This document shows, in pieces, positions 1 through 11,696 of a stretch of 64,000 nucleotides of DNA. A model generated the notes under the pieces. That model was not told the origin of the DNA. It worked only from the letters and a program-made list of their open reading frames with translations, and searched no databases. The translations under genes were made by a program, and so were the position numbers. The DNA comes from Rhododendron vialii (taxonomy: Eukaryota > Streptophyta > Magnoliopsida > Ericales > Ericaceae), in the NCBI RefSeq assembly GCF_030253575.1, contig NC_080567.1, positions 13,012,501-13,076,500 of the forward strand. The letters are read 5' to 3'. Positions within the stretch are counted from its first letter, which is position 1; each line of letters begins with the position of its first letter.

Positions 1-640
1 TCAAGACAAATCAATAATCCATAAAAATTTGGCGTAAAACCAACAAACAGATTTTTTTTTGAATAAAGACAAAACTCAAAAAGCCCCAAAACCTCCCAAA
101 ATAAGGAAAATAAATACTAGCACTTCTTCTAATAACTAAATACTAATACATTGCGAAACAAGTTATTGATTTTTTCCCTCAACTAGATTTTAAATATTTT
201 GGGCTAATATTATCTTTTTTGAACATTTTTGTATGTTTAGTCTTCTTTTACTTTTACGTTTTCTCTCATCAAAATGATTTAGTGAAATAAATTCTCTTGA
301 TGAAAAGTTTTTAAAAGAACACGAAAGCCAAAGAATAGATAATACGAAGTACATAGGAGTTTATTTTTTCTTAAACCCGCAGACCGAGAAAACTAAAAGG
401 AGTTGGAAAGATTATAGCATGGAGAGAAAAGTAAAGCGGGCAATTTGATCTCATCATAAATAAAATTTTATCCTAGTAAACGTTGCCTGACCTTTTGATT
501 ATCTTTTGGAGTTCCAATGCAATTCTGGATATAGTTGGCATCATTAAATGAGTACTAACATATGCCTCTAGGGCATACATTAACAAAACCCATATAGGAA
601 TTTTAGTTTATTATTTCATTAGGAATCTTTTTGTTTTGGC
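1..640. other. AT-rich intergenic, no gene seen
   Basis: No convincing coding signal. The first 85 bases, with a T-run followed by GAATAAAGACAAAA, resemble the arm of the foldback element at 46446-46785 and may be a fragment of the same repeat family. The rest is AT-rich sequence in which I recognise nothing. Confidence 0.4.
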
Positions 641-644
641 ATAA

Positions 645-835
645 ACTCTCGATTGATACTCCGAACGATCTGTCTAGTCCCACGACACATTCAATGAAGT
701 CAGAAGGTTTCGATCGACTGCAGATGGATAATCCGATCGATCTGTTGGTCAATTTGTCTAGTCCTACACAAGTCAGAAGGTTTCGATCGACTCCAGATGG
801 ATAATCAGATCGATCTGTCGGCCGATTTGCTGATT
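645..835. repeat. Two imperfect tandem copies, about 65-75 bp
   Basis: The phrase GTCAGAAGGTTTCGATCGAC, followed by an AGATGGATAATC core and GATCGATCTGT, occurs at about 699 and again at about 773. The two copies differ by several bases. GATC-rich repeats like this are common in plant LTRs, but no LTR ends were found here. Confidence 0.6.
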
Positions 836-1091
836 TTGCCGTTTTTAAAATAATTGATTTCCTTATAACTTTTAGTAGGAAATTCCGTTTTGATTGCCGT
901 TTGTTTTGGCATTTTTCTTATTTCACCTAGTATTTGATTTTGTACTTTATTTTCAAATTTTCATTTTTGGTAAGTTTTGTAATTGCTTTAATTTAGGCTT
1001 GATTAGCAAGTTTGTTAGTTTCCTAGTTGGTCTAGACTCTAGAGTTTCTTTGTCCTATAAGTATATTGTAAGCCCTACAGAAGGAGGGAGT

Positions 1092-1367
1092 TACTCCATC
1101 CGTCCCTTTTTTAGAGTCTAGTATTTTATTTTGGGCTGTCCCTCAATAAGTATCAATTTTGTAAAGTTACTGAGTGAATTTTCCATTTTGCCCCTAAAAG
1201 TAAATTTCTTTTTGAAAAGTTAGTGAGTAAAAATATAATGATGATGTCTCCATAGAGGGTAAAGAGGGAAAGTGGAGGTAAAAGTTGATGTGAAAGGTGT
1301 AATGATGATGTCTTTTTAATAAATTGGAGTTACGAAGCGAGACACTTAAAAAGGGACGGAGGGAGTA
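1092..1367 (+). mobile_element. Stowaway-like MITE, copy 1
   Basis: The element is 276 bp and begins TACTCCATCCGTCCC and ends GGGACGGAGGGAGTA, so it has inverted ends with TA at both borders. These ends and the AT-rich non-coding interior are typical of plant Stowaway (Tc1/mariner-type) MITEs. It is the inverted partner of the copy at 1608-1882. Confidence 0.85.
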
Positions 1368-1607
1368 TTGAATTAAATAAAAATTTAGAGTTTTCTCGTT
1401 ATCGTGTGTTCAAAGAGGGAGTTTCTCTAGTTCATACCTATGTTTATATTTCAAAAAGAGAATCTTTAACATAAGCAAGTTTGTAATATTTTATTGTAAA
1501 TAATTTCGTAAAAGGAGACTGAGCTGCATTAACAATTGCGAGTTGTGGGCATTTTACGCAGAGTGCGTGAAATGGTCTCCAGGGCGATTGGAGAACGAAA
1601 TATACAG

Positions 1608-1882
1608 TACTCCCTTCGTCCCTTTTTAAGTGTCCTGCTTTGTAACTCCAACTTATTAAAAAGACATCATCATTATACCTTTCACATCAACTTTTTCCTC
1701 CACTTTTCCTACTTACCCATCATCATTACATTTTTACTTACTGACTTTTCAAAATGGAATCTACTTTTAGGGGCAAAATAAAAAATTCACCAACTTTTAC
1801 CCACTAACTTTACAAAATGGACACTTATTAAAGAATAACCCAAAATAAAATACTGGACTCTAAAATAGGGACGGATGGAGTA
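1608..1882 (-). mobile_element. Stowaway-like MITE, copy 2, inverted relative to copy 1
   Basis: It begins TACTCCCTTCGTCCC and ends GGGACGGATGGAGTA. Its body is the reverse complement of copy 1 along the whole length: the same motifs for the ATGATGATG, TTTTGCCCCTAAAAG and tail segments appear in reverse order. About 240 bp separate the two. Confidence 0.85.
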
Positions 1883-2439
1883 CTATTATTCTCATGTCCA
1901 AATCTATGACTTCCAGGCGCGGCCAAGTGGAAACAACAGATTGGTGGCTTCTTTCTCTTTCTCTATCTCGGTGTCTGTTTCCTAAAAAGTTTAAGTGCAC
2001 GAGTAGTTTTAATCAACGCGGCAGTCGGATAACTTTCTAAATACTTTAACATGGATAAGCATTAGATTTTTTTTTCTTTATAACTCACGTATCTGTGTTA
2101 CTTTACGCGTCTGAGGGTTCAATCTTACCATCCATTTGTGGGGAGCAACAAAAAAAAATTGGAGCAAAGTTCCGTATAAATTGATCTCAAAAGAATTGAA
2201 AACATCTAAAAGGCTTCGAACGTGAGATCTTTAAAAAGAACAAAATCCTAAGTTTCATGCCTTGAGCTCCATATCAACCTTTTGCGGTTGATAAAGCATA
2301 AGTTATGAGCCCACAATTCGTAACATGGGAAGCAAATAAAGCATTCATCTAGCAACCTGATTAGTTCTCCAACTGGGATAAACGCCAAGAAGCTTTCTTC
2401 TAGCACCATATCAACCTTTTGCCGGTTTCATGGTCCACC
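1883..2439. other. Intergenic, no gene seen
   Basis: Unremarkable AT-rich sequence with short homopolymers. No open frame with gene-like composition was found. Confidence 0.35.
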
Positions 2440-3340
2440 AATTTTTTTGGCCTTGTTTGCTCGACCTCCCTATTCGATTCTCCCCCTCCCCGTCGAGCAA
2501 TAAGGGTTAATCTTCTTCTGATTCCCCAGCTGATCGGCTCCCTCTTCCAATTCCCCCTTCCCCCAGTCCGATCGGCTGTCTCCTAGTTCCGATTGGCCCC
2601 CCCTTTTCCTCGTTTCCCCTCCCCGTCCAATCGGAACACCCTTTCTTTCTCTGGTCGGGTTTGTATCCGCTCTTCGTCCCCTTCCCTTCCCCGTCCGATC
2701 CCCTCTTCCCTTCCCCGCCCGATCCGATCGTTTCTTCTGCTGTCTGCTTTGGGGGTTGTTGGCCTCACTTCTTGCAATTTTAGATTGTCTTTGCAGGTTA
2801 TGGCTGCGGTTGTTGCTGTCCCTAGCTGATCAAGTTTTCATGGACAGTTTTATGCAGATCGTTGCGGCGGCACTCTTCACGATGCCGATGGGAATTCTTA
2901 CGGTTGTGGGTCTTCTCATAGATGCATGTAGTTTGTTTCCCGTTTCTAATAACGGTGGCGGTTTTGCGGATGTGGTTTCTCTTTGTTTCGTTTAGTAGTT
3001 TAATTAGTTGTAGTTAATTTTGATTTGTTGTATTTCTGTTTAGCCGCAGGCACATACCACACACTGTCCACGCTATCTTGCGGTCTTTTGACCTTTGTTG
3101 GCCTTCACTTGTTGTCGGCGTTTATACCTAGGCCTCAGATTGGCCTTTATCTTCTGGCGATAACATAGTTGTCGTGTCTTTTGTGTTTTGCGGAACAGTA
3201 CACTGTGTTCTATTCGTTAGACCCTAATATGGTCTTCGCTCGTCGCTGGCGTGTCTTCATTATTATAACGGCGATAATACAGTTGTACTTTTCACTTTAT
3301 TATTATCAATGCATTTCTATCATGTTCCAAAAAAAAAAGA
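2440..3340 (+). repeat. Possible 3' remnant of a non-LTR retroelement or processed transcript
   Basis: A pyrimidine-rich block (about 2460-2720) is followed by G/T-rich sequence without a long frame. The segment ends in CATGTTCC and a run of A at 3329-3338. An A-tailed end of this kind fits a truncated plant L1-type element. No reverse transcriptase motif remains and no target duplication was found, so this is tentative. Confidence 0.3.
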
Positions 3341-3410
3341 GACAATAGTATTCTTTTGGGTCGAGGGAAAGTAACTTACAAAAGCGTTTCTTGCTATGAA
3401 AAACTTTTGA

Positions 3411-3789
3411 TGTTAGACTTTATCTCGCATCGCTCATTGTCTCACATCGCTCATCTAAGCCATCCAAGTTTGGTTAATATAATATAGAGGTTACTCTACC
3501 TATTGTTAATTGTTTTTAGATTGGAACCCTCTACGAAATTTAACATGGTATCAGAGCTAGGTCTTGGGTGACTTCACCTCTCGTGGAAAAGTCTCTGTCG
3601 CCTGAAGCAAATCTCCTAGTCAGCTCAATTCGCACCTTCACGTGCATCCGGGCTGCACGTGAGGTGAAGTACTTAGACTTTGTCTCACATTGCTCATCTA
3701 AACCACCTAACCTTTGTTAATATAATTTAGAGGTTAGTTCACCTATTGCCAATTAATTTTAAGTTGGAACCTTTCCAAAAAATTTAACA
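3411..3789 (+). mobile_element. TRIM retrotransposon, complete with both LTRs
   Basis: This is a 379-bp terminal-repeat retrotransposon in miniature. The 5' LTR (3411-3545) starts TGTTAGACTT and ends AATTTAACA. It is followed at once by TGGTATCAGAGC (3546-3557), the primer-binding site matching plant initiator methionine tRNA. The 3' LTR (about 3670-3789) repeats the same sequence with scattered changes and also ends AATTTAACA. The element is flanked by the perfect 5-bp duplication TTTGA (3406-3410 and 3790-3794). It has no coding capacity, so it must have moved using proteins of another retrotransposon. Confidence 0.9.
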
Positions 3790-4002
3790 TTTGAAATGCA
3801 ATACACCCGCTTCTTACTTATTTTCCAATTTTACCCTCCTCTTTCCCGGTAATTACTCAATTCTCTTTCCATATTTGTTACTACTATAAGTCCGTAAGTA
3901 CAATAAAGTGAACACCAATTTGCAGTGAATGGTCTTTCTTTTAAAAAAACGTTTTGACTCAGCACTTTCAATTTCCAATTTAGCCTAAATGCCGTTATGT
4001 TT

Positions 4003-4842
4003 AGGGATGACAATCGGGGCATTCGGGGCGGATATGGGGATTTTCGTACCCGATCCCCGAAACCTAAAGCCTACCCATATCCGCCCCAATACCCGAACAG
4101 GGAGAGGAAGAAAGAACCATAACCGAACCAAATGGAATTCTGGTAATCCCCGAAACCGATTGGGTACCCGAATTTGGTACAAAATCAGAAACCAAAAAAT
4201 AAAACACAAAATTAGAAACCCCAAAATCAAAAACTCATATGGGCACCTGTGGATTTTGAAACCATAAAAAGAGAACAAAATAGCTACCAACAGTTACAGA
4301 GATTTTTCGGGAGAGAGAAGCAGAAGATCTAATTTTTTTTCTCGGCCTTTATATATATATATATATATATTTTGAAGTAGCACACCTGTTGAGGAGATCG
4401 GAGAGAGAAAGGATTTGATTTGAGGAATTTGGGATTTTGATTAACTTCCAGCCCTTCGAATTTGTGAGATCAATTTCTCCATTTGAGGAGGTTCTCTGCC
4501 AAGTTGCAGAAACCCATAATGGCCCGATGAAAAAACCAACAACAATGGCGATTGGGGCCTACTGAAGATGTACGACGGAGGAGGATGAGTGGGCTCCGCG
4601 GCCAGCGATGAATGGAGTGAAAGAGTTTGGGGGAGAAGGGAGTGGAGGTGCTCCGTGGAGAGCGAGAGAGAGTTTCGCAGAGAGAGACCTAAATCTAAAA
4701 TCGCCGCCTCCCACGCTGAGAAGTGAGAAATGAAAATAGGACTGGAAAACCCTAACTCAGTAACTCACATATGTGTATATATATAGGCAGGGGTAATTTT
4801 GTACCTTACTAATTCGGTTCGGGTTTGGGGTCGGGTATTGTA
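4003..4842. mobile_element. hAT-type non-autonomous element, truncated at right
   Basis: The left part, with AGGGATGACAATCGGGGC and many CCCGAA/GGGTAC words, is typical of plant hAT MITEs whose ends read GGGATGGCAA followed by GGGTTCGGG repeats. Matching inverted words (GGTTCGGGTTTGGGGTCGGG) occur just before 4843, where an LTR fragment begins. No 8-bp duplication was found, so the borders are approximate. Confidence 0.45.
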
Positions 4843-5600
4843 ACGCCCCGATTTTTGGACACGTTAATTAAATCATTTCTAATTGATTTAATAATCCATA
4901 AAATTGATTTAAGAAATAAAATTTGATTAAACAGAATTTAGCAGCGAAAATCTCAAATACCGAATTCAAAACAACTTAATTGTCTTACAACCCAATGAAA
5001 TAAAAACAGAGTTTGGCAAATGTGATAACATTTTTGGAAATTCAAATAACAATACTTTAAATTAACAGAGCTTCTAAGGGTAGGGTATCCAAGGCTCGAC
5101 AAACTCTCCTTCCTCAGCTAGGAGGTCCTCACCCTGATACTGATCATCTTGAAGAGGATTCTGCTCTTCGGTCTCTTGATTACCTGGCATAAAACGCCAG
5201 CCCAACGGCACCATAATGAGTTTTGAAACTCAGTAGATAATCCCAACCCTACTAATCCCTTATTTTATAATTAGCAGTTCGACGATATAAAAATTGACAA
5301 CATATAGAAGGTACAGAATAATAACACATCATCCTTTTTTTTTACTATCCATCAACTTACATGATATCTAAGGATTCTCTCCACGAGATCATTTTCCTCC
5401 CACATCCACTAACTACAACCATCTTATAGGTCCACCCTTCCTCTTGCTTATCCTGTACCAGGATCCTAGGTGAGTTCACCTAAATTATGTATCTAGCATG
5501 TTCCCACTTAAGACCATAACAGGAGGATCGAGTCATCCCATGACGCATCGTACATTACGATTTGGAGGTGCTCTTACGATTATTATGAGGGTGGTGCAAC
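4843..5600 (-). mobile_element. LTR fragment, minus orientation
   Basis: The left border reads TGTAACGCCCCGATTTTTGG on plus, which on minus is an LTR 3' end (..GGGGCGTTACA). This is the same terminal style as the solo LTR at 7163-10755. The interior is LTR-like non-coding sequence. The other terminus is missing and the match fades near the CT tract at about 5610, so the fragment is 5'-truncated. Confidence 0.55.
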
Positions 5601-6839
5601 TCGCCCAAAACTCTCTCTCTCTCTCTCTCTCTCAGTGTTTCTCTAACCAGAGGAAGAAAAGGGGAGCAGGGGGAGACGTTGGTTTACTTTTTTGCACGCC
5701 ATCTCGCCACGTACTGGAAGACCTACCGCCACTTAGCCCACTAAATGGCACAAGCAAAATGACTAATTGCCCCAACATCCCAAGAACACAGTTGTCCAAA
5801 TCAAAGGCTAAATTGGTCCAAATTTAAAAAATTGCCCAGCGAAAAATTGGCCCAAACTCTCGCTTCTTATAGAGGAGGAGGAGGAGACTCATATCGCAAA
5901 GGCCCACCAATTTTTGCTCTAGTGCATCATGTAACTTGTATACTTAAGCTGTGTCAGGCGAAGACATTGAATAAGTACTCTTATTAGAGTACTTTTTTTA
6001 AACCACCACAAGAGGATAGTCTCGTACTACTTTTTTTAATGTGAAATTTTGCATTTCAACAGCTCCATTAGATGATAGATGAAACACATTTTACCAACAC
6101 ATTAATAACACATCATATAGTATTCAAAATATGGTACTGAATTGTGGTCACCAAAATATTATTAAGAATATTAGATAAATTTAAAAGCAGTTCGCTACCA
6201 TCTGGTATTACCAGTATCAGCCCGTATTTGAGGTGGAACAAAATTAGGGGTGTATAGAACCAAATTTGGTCAATACCAATACATATCAGCCGGTATTAGT
6301 TAGTACGGTACGGGATTCAAAACCTTGTTGGTTGGTGTGTTTATTCAGTCGTCCTCGAGTACCGTTGCATGGTGATTCACGAGCCTTTTCCACCACATAT
6401 TTGGATAATATGTGTTACACAAATTTGTGGTGATGAAAATCCATGGCTGCACAATTATGTATTGGAAAAGGCTCATGGTGCACCACTTAACATATCTACG
6501 TCTACAGAAGCAAGTAGTAATTTCTCCTTGCGGTAGGTGAATGGGGATTGTTTTGGCTGGGGTGACAAGGCGTACCTGTTGTCCCCCAAGTTCTAAACAA
6601 CGCACTCCCTAGAATATACCAATGAGAAGATGATAGAGTTGAGTGGCGATCGACTATCGTGTTTAAATCCGATATCAAGTTTTGTGTAGTAATGAAGTGG
6701 TGGTATGGTGAAGAACAAAAAAAAGAAACATTAAGTCTATACTCACCGCACCGCACAAGTCTGATGAGAAACATCGAGGGTGCACAAAAGAACAAATTCA
6801 GTGTTACCACTTGCACAAGCACCATCAAGGATTGAAGCT
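5601..6839. other. Intergenic, unassigned repeats
   Basis: It starts with a short CT tract (about 5612-5631) and contains GGTATTACCAGTAT/CCGGTATTAGTTAGTACGG words near 6190-6320, resembling the GTACCGGTAC-rich debris at about 54870-54920. Open frames here show no recognisable domain. Confidence 0.35.
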
Positions 6840-7016
6840 CGTAGTTCTATTGTTTTGCCTCATTAAGTTAGGGCAATGACAATATGACATTGTACAAACA
6901 AAAGATTCAGATACTGTCTGTAGTCCTAAATCCACAAACGCCCACGATGGGGCTTGAACCCTGGTCTCCCATATGGAGAGAACCAGGAGATACCGACTGG
7001 GCTAGAGCCCATTGGC
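6840..7016 (-). repeat. tRNA-derived SINE-like unit
   Basis: Read on minus, the unit starts near 7016 with CTCTAGCCCAGTCGG, similar to a polymerase III A box. About 45 bases later comes GGTTCAAGCCCC, close to a B box (GGTTCRANNCC). It is not a functional tRNA: there is no acceptor-stem pairing or anticodon arm. The 3' limit is uncertain because no A tail or target duplication was seen. Confidence 0.45.
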
Positions 7017-8442
7017 AAATTATAATAAATTTTACATGAGATGTTAGCATAAAAAAATGATATATGAAAAATCAAAAATTAAGTTGGCAAATTATTTCTC
7101 TTAAAAATTTTGATATTATTTTTTTAGATTTTAACTTATTTCTCAAAATTAAGCATTGTAAATGTAACGACCTAGATTTTTGGTAAATAAAAATTTCGTT
7201 AAATATTTGAATTTTATTCTAATTACTTGGATTTCATTTAAAATGCTTTTTTAATTCCAAATAATCCGTCAAAATTATATTTGAGACTTATAAAATTATA
7301 TCTTTTCGCACCAGACAATCTAATCATTTTCTAAAGACAATTATGCTTGTAGAAGCACTTGTATATTTTCCTAGTGAGTGTAATAAAATCTTAAAGTTAT
7401 ATTTCTTGGCTAGAAATCCTACCTGGCAAGTCTAAGCTAATTCCTAACTAACTAGTTTGGCCAATCCAGTTACCTATCAAGGCTAGTTTCATCTAGTTGA
7501 ACCCTACGACCCTTATGAATCCTCCTAATTTCTAGGTGAACATTTTTACTCACCCTTGAACTTTGTGAACCTTTCTACACCCTAATCGAATCTCTTCAAC
7601 TCTAGACTAGGAAATCATTGCATTTTCATGACTAGTCATTTCAAGACTTTATTTCCCATTGTCTTTTCTTATCATTACCTCTTTACCCATTGGGTAATAA
7701 TTCGTAGGGTAATTTGTATCCTCTAAGTAATAGAAGTGAGACTTCCTATTGTCTAGGAAATAATACTACCATGGACTTGTCTAATCAAGACTAAAACCAA
7801 GTTTGTTCTTCCAAGCAACCATGATTATATATTGTCACATCAAGTAGCCCATAATCCTTCATTACTTCCTTTCTCCTTCCTACAAGTAACCTTGACATAT
7901 ATATACATATATGTATATATATCACCTTAAAAATTTCTTGGAAAGCTACTTGGAAGCCTTATTCATTCTTTTGCATTCACAAGTCACTTTCAAAAGCCAA
8001 CCCTTTAATCATTTCACTTTCCATTGAATTGTCATTTTCCCCACTCATCATTGTGCTTTCTTAATCAAGTCACTTTCTTAGAAAGTGCATTGCTCTTTCT
8101 CTCCATTGAAAGGCCACTTTCAAGAAGATATTTCTTCCAAGAATATTCCTTCTCATCATTTCCTCTTTAACCATTGAGCAATAGTTTGTAGGGTAATTAT
8201 TATCCTTTGGATAATAGTTGTTAGGGAAATTTTGACATTAGAATTTGCCAATGAATATTTAGATTTGACAAAACAAACCATGGATCATAGGAAGCCATCA
8301 TTTTGCTTCCAAAAGAAGCAAACTTAGCCTTGTTATGCATGCAACCCTAAGACTTATAGCCCTAAATCTAACTACCCTTCAATACTTACTTTCCTAGATT
8401 TTCTCTAGATTTATATATATATGTATATACACTTGATACAAG

Positions 8443-8484
8443 GAGAGAGAGAGAGGGGGGGGGGGAGAGAAAGAGAGAGAGAGA

Positions 8485-8536
<52 letters not shown>

Positions 8537-8592
8537 CCAAGAGGGAGAGGGGAAAGAGAGGCCGAGAGAGTGAGAGGGAGAGAGAGAGAGAG
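8443..8592. repeat. GA microsatellite
   Basis: Interrupted (GA)n with a G-run near its start, inside the solo LTR. The long Ser/Leu or Arg/Glu open frames across it are microsatellite artefacts. Confidence 0.95.
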
Positions 8593-8933
8593 TGTGTGCA
8601 TGTGAAGGCCAATCAAGCAAGCTACCTCTTTTAGACAACCTCACACTCAACCTAAGTACAATGTGACAACCCATTCCTAGACTATTTCAAGTACACTACC
8701 TAGCCTTTAATCATCCTAGAAATTGACTACAACCTAGCCTAGGATTGACTAAACATGGGAAGACTACACATTAGCCTAGCCATCATTTCCTTCTTTCTTA
8801 CAAGCAAGCCATCCTAGGACAAGACAAGCCAAAAACCCTTCATGATAACCTAGATTTGAACCAAAAAAATTGGATGACAAGGCATGGCATGCTTAAAGAT
8901 GTGATTTGACTACACCATGGAACAAATCCATGG

Positions 8934-8936
<3 letters not shown>

Positions 8937-8994
<58 letters not shown>

Positions 8995-9021
8995 GGCCAA
9001 GGAGAGGGAGAGAGAGAGAGA
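8937..9021. repeat. GA microsatellite, second tract
   Basis: (GA)n at 8937-8990 and a shorter tract at 9002-9021. It lies just upstream of the LTR TATA box near 9035. Confidence 0.95.
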
Positions 9022-10004
9022 GCCAAGTTTTTGCTATAAATAGCACCCCTCACTTACCATTCAACTCACACCTTCAAGCCTTCCAATTTCTTTCTCTAGA
9101 ATTCTTAAGTTTGTTCTTTGTTCTTCTTGTTCTTGAGTTGTTCTTGAGTTATTCCTGTTCTTGAGTTATTCCTAAGTTCTTCAAGAAACTCATCCTAAGC
9201 CGCCACTAAACCATCACTCGACCACCCTTTCGATTTCAAAAGTTAGTAGTTTTAGTCAAGAACTAGTTTCGAGAGAAACCTCTCTTTCGAAGCTACCGGA
9301 AGCTTACCGTAGGAAGTCACTCCGTCCGATAGTCAACTTCCTTTTCCGTAGCCGCCCTACCGCCAAGAAGAACGGTAGAATGTCCTTACTCTCTAACTCT
9401 AAGTATACGTAGACTATCCCTAACCGCTTTCTCTAAGTATATAAAGTCGTCTATTGCTTATGATGTTTGGAATGCATGATAGTTAACAAACTTATTTTTG
9501 CTAATGAAAGTATGAGCATGTTGGAATAATTGACTTTTACTCTAATAAATATATATTGTTTTGAACTTCCCACAAAGAAGGAAAGAACGGTTTTTGGAAG
9601 ATAAGAATTTAACGCTTGATTAGAAGTATTCGTATTTTGATCTTATGATGGTTATGAGCATGTATACGTGATTACTAGGATTATTTGTCTTGATGTGTGA
9701 TAAAGCATATGTGGTATCCACTCCAAAGGCGTTCGTACATGTGGCGTTATGCTTTAAGTTATGATATGAGCATGATAAAGTAATATAGAGTTGGATGATC
9801 TTGCTAGCTTAGTTTCAAGATTACAATGAATGATTTATGATTACATATGTGAAAAGTCCTACCGTGTAGTCATTGCATGAAAACGAGACACATAAATCGA
9901 AAAAGTAGAAACATGACACCAAGGGTGTGGTTAATTGAAAAATGTGTTTTGAAAAAGAGAAATGTTTTGGAAACTGCAATGTGGTCGGACATGGTAGCCC
10001 ATTG

Positions 10005-10230
10005 TGTGGTGTGTGTGTGTGTGTGTGCCAATGGGAACCCAGCGCGGCAGAACCATTGTGAGGATACTCGGGAGACCAGCGCGGCAGAACCGAGGTTAGG
10101 TGTGTAGCTTGGTTATCCGTGGAGAGGAGCCAATGCAAAATTTTGTGTGCCAATGGGAACCCGGCGCGGCGGAACCATTGTGAGGATACTCGGGAGACCG
10201 GCGCGGCGGAACCAAACTTGGGTGTGTAAA
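10005..10230 (+). repeat. Duplicated GCGCGGC-rich unit in the solo LTR
   Basis: A unit beginning GTGCCAATGGGAACCC, with an inner CATTGTGAGGATACTCGGGA and two CGCGGC words, occurs at about 10025 and again at about 10149 with few differences. A short GT run (about 10008-10026) precedes the first copy. Confidence 0.8.
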
Positions 10231-10760
10231 ACGGATTTTGAAAATGTTGATTTGATAAATGAAAGGTGAAACCAATGACACGGTCTACGAAATGACGCGT
10301 AGAAGAAACTCAGAAATCATGGACACCAACGATAGTTAAATAGCGAATGTGGATGTGTCATTGTTAACTGTTTTTGTTAGATATATATGTACTATGTGGA
10401 AATCGTTAATATTATGATCTAATGTGTGTAAGTTAAAGGGTTAGTGGGTATGGATTATTCTATTGAGCTCCTGTAGCTCATGGTGTTACCTATGGTGACC
10501 CTGACATAGTATACCGGGGGCGACGCTGGTATAATGTGTCAGACTTTGTAGATGAACAGGGTGAGCTGTACACCTTGGAGGCCTTTGGAGCCGAAGAGCT
10601 GGCTAGGATGAAAGAGCAGGCGGAGCTGTAGTTAGGAACCTTAGTTTCCCTCCCTTTGTGTAATTATGGGGATTATGATGTAATAATGAGCCATACTCTA
10701 TTTAGATTTTCAATAAAATTGTCTATTTAACGTACCTAAAATTAGGGGCGTTACAGTAAA

Positions 10761-11690
10761 CCTTTGCACTTGCAAGATTTAACTATACCACCAACGAAAA
10801 GGAAAAGATTTAGCTTCATCAGTGATATATATAATGTAAGAAAAAAATGGCCGGAATTTCTTCAAAAATAAATTAAATTTATATATAGTGAAACTTGTGA
10901 CATAAACTATTCGAGCAATAGATTAATATGATACTTCAAATATCTATGGCATAAACAAAAAACAAATTACTGCATTCACTATTACAAAATTATACAAAGA
11001 TCATACTAACTGAACAATTAAATAAGTCATAACTCTTCCAATGGTTTAGCAATTTTCCAAAGCACATCCCACTAGGGTGAATAATATCAAAAAAGTTAGA
11101 AATTCAATAAATTTTTCGCAGATATTAATACACTTTCACGGATATATATATGCCTTTTACTGATATCGATATTGACCATTGTCCACTCTGCGGTGGTTAG
11201 CATTTTTCTCTTCCAATTAGCATATTGAGCCATTGCCCTCGGAAAAAGGAGGGGAAAAAAAAGCCTGAATCAATCAAGAAAAATGTTGAGCAAATATACA
11301 TCACAAACAAATTACAAGGCTTGAACTAATAGAAAGATAAAAGTGTCCATAATTGTAATACCCATCAATATTCAAAACACAGGTCGTCCATCTTTAGTCA
11401 AACTTCAATTCTTACGTCTATGACCCCTGAGTTGAGAGGGAGGGAGAGATAAATTGAAGGTATAAGAAATTGTTGTTCTAGGTATTCCATTTGCATGAAA
11501 AACAGAACGAGAGGAAAGAAATATTTTTTCTGATTTTTTATTTTGGTCAGAAAATGATCATATATCTGAAAACATATCATTTTGTTTTGTTATCCATGAA
11601 AAATGAAAATATGCAAGTAAATTCATTTCCTTTGATTTTGTCTCAACAATATATTTTTCGATGCAATGCATAGAAGGAATAAATTATTTC
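10761..11690. other. AT-rich intergenic, no gene seen
   Basis: Low-complexity AT-rich sequence between the solo LTR and the 3' side of the small minus-strand gene. Its right end may hold that gene's 3' UTR. Confidence 0.4.
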
Positions 11691-11696
11691 AACAAC

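Larger units (their letters stand above)
7163..10755 (+). mobile_element. Solo LTR, 3.6 kb, with 5-bp TSD GTAAA
   Basis: The segment starts TGTAACGACCTAGATTTTTGG, trimmed here to its first 20 bases TGTAACGACCTAGATTTTTG, and ends TTAGGGGCGTTACA. It has the inverted TGTAACG/CGTTACA termini typical of some plant Ty3/gypsy chromovirus LTRs. It is flanked by GTAAA at 7158-7162 and 10756-10760. There is no gag, pol or second LTR, so it is a solo LTR left by LTR-LTR recombination. CTATAAATAG near 9035 is a likely LTR promoter TATA box, and AATAAAATTG near 10720 a likely poly(A) signal. Assignment to the Tekay/Del type is an inference from LTR length and ends. Confidence 0.85.

Noticed and set aside
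6951..7016. tRNA gene on minus
   Set aside because: Box A- and B-like words are present but there is no acceptor stem or anticodon arm; it is recorded as SINE-like instead.
8386..8674. Several overlapping Ser/Leu-rich open frames on minus
   Set aside because: They are translations of the GA microsatellite inside the solo LTR, open in all phases for that reason.
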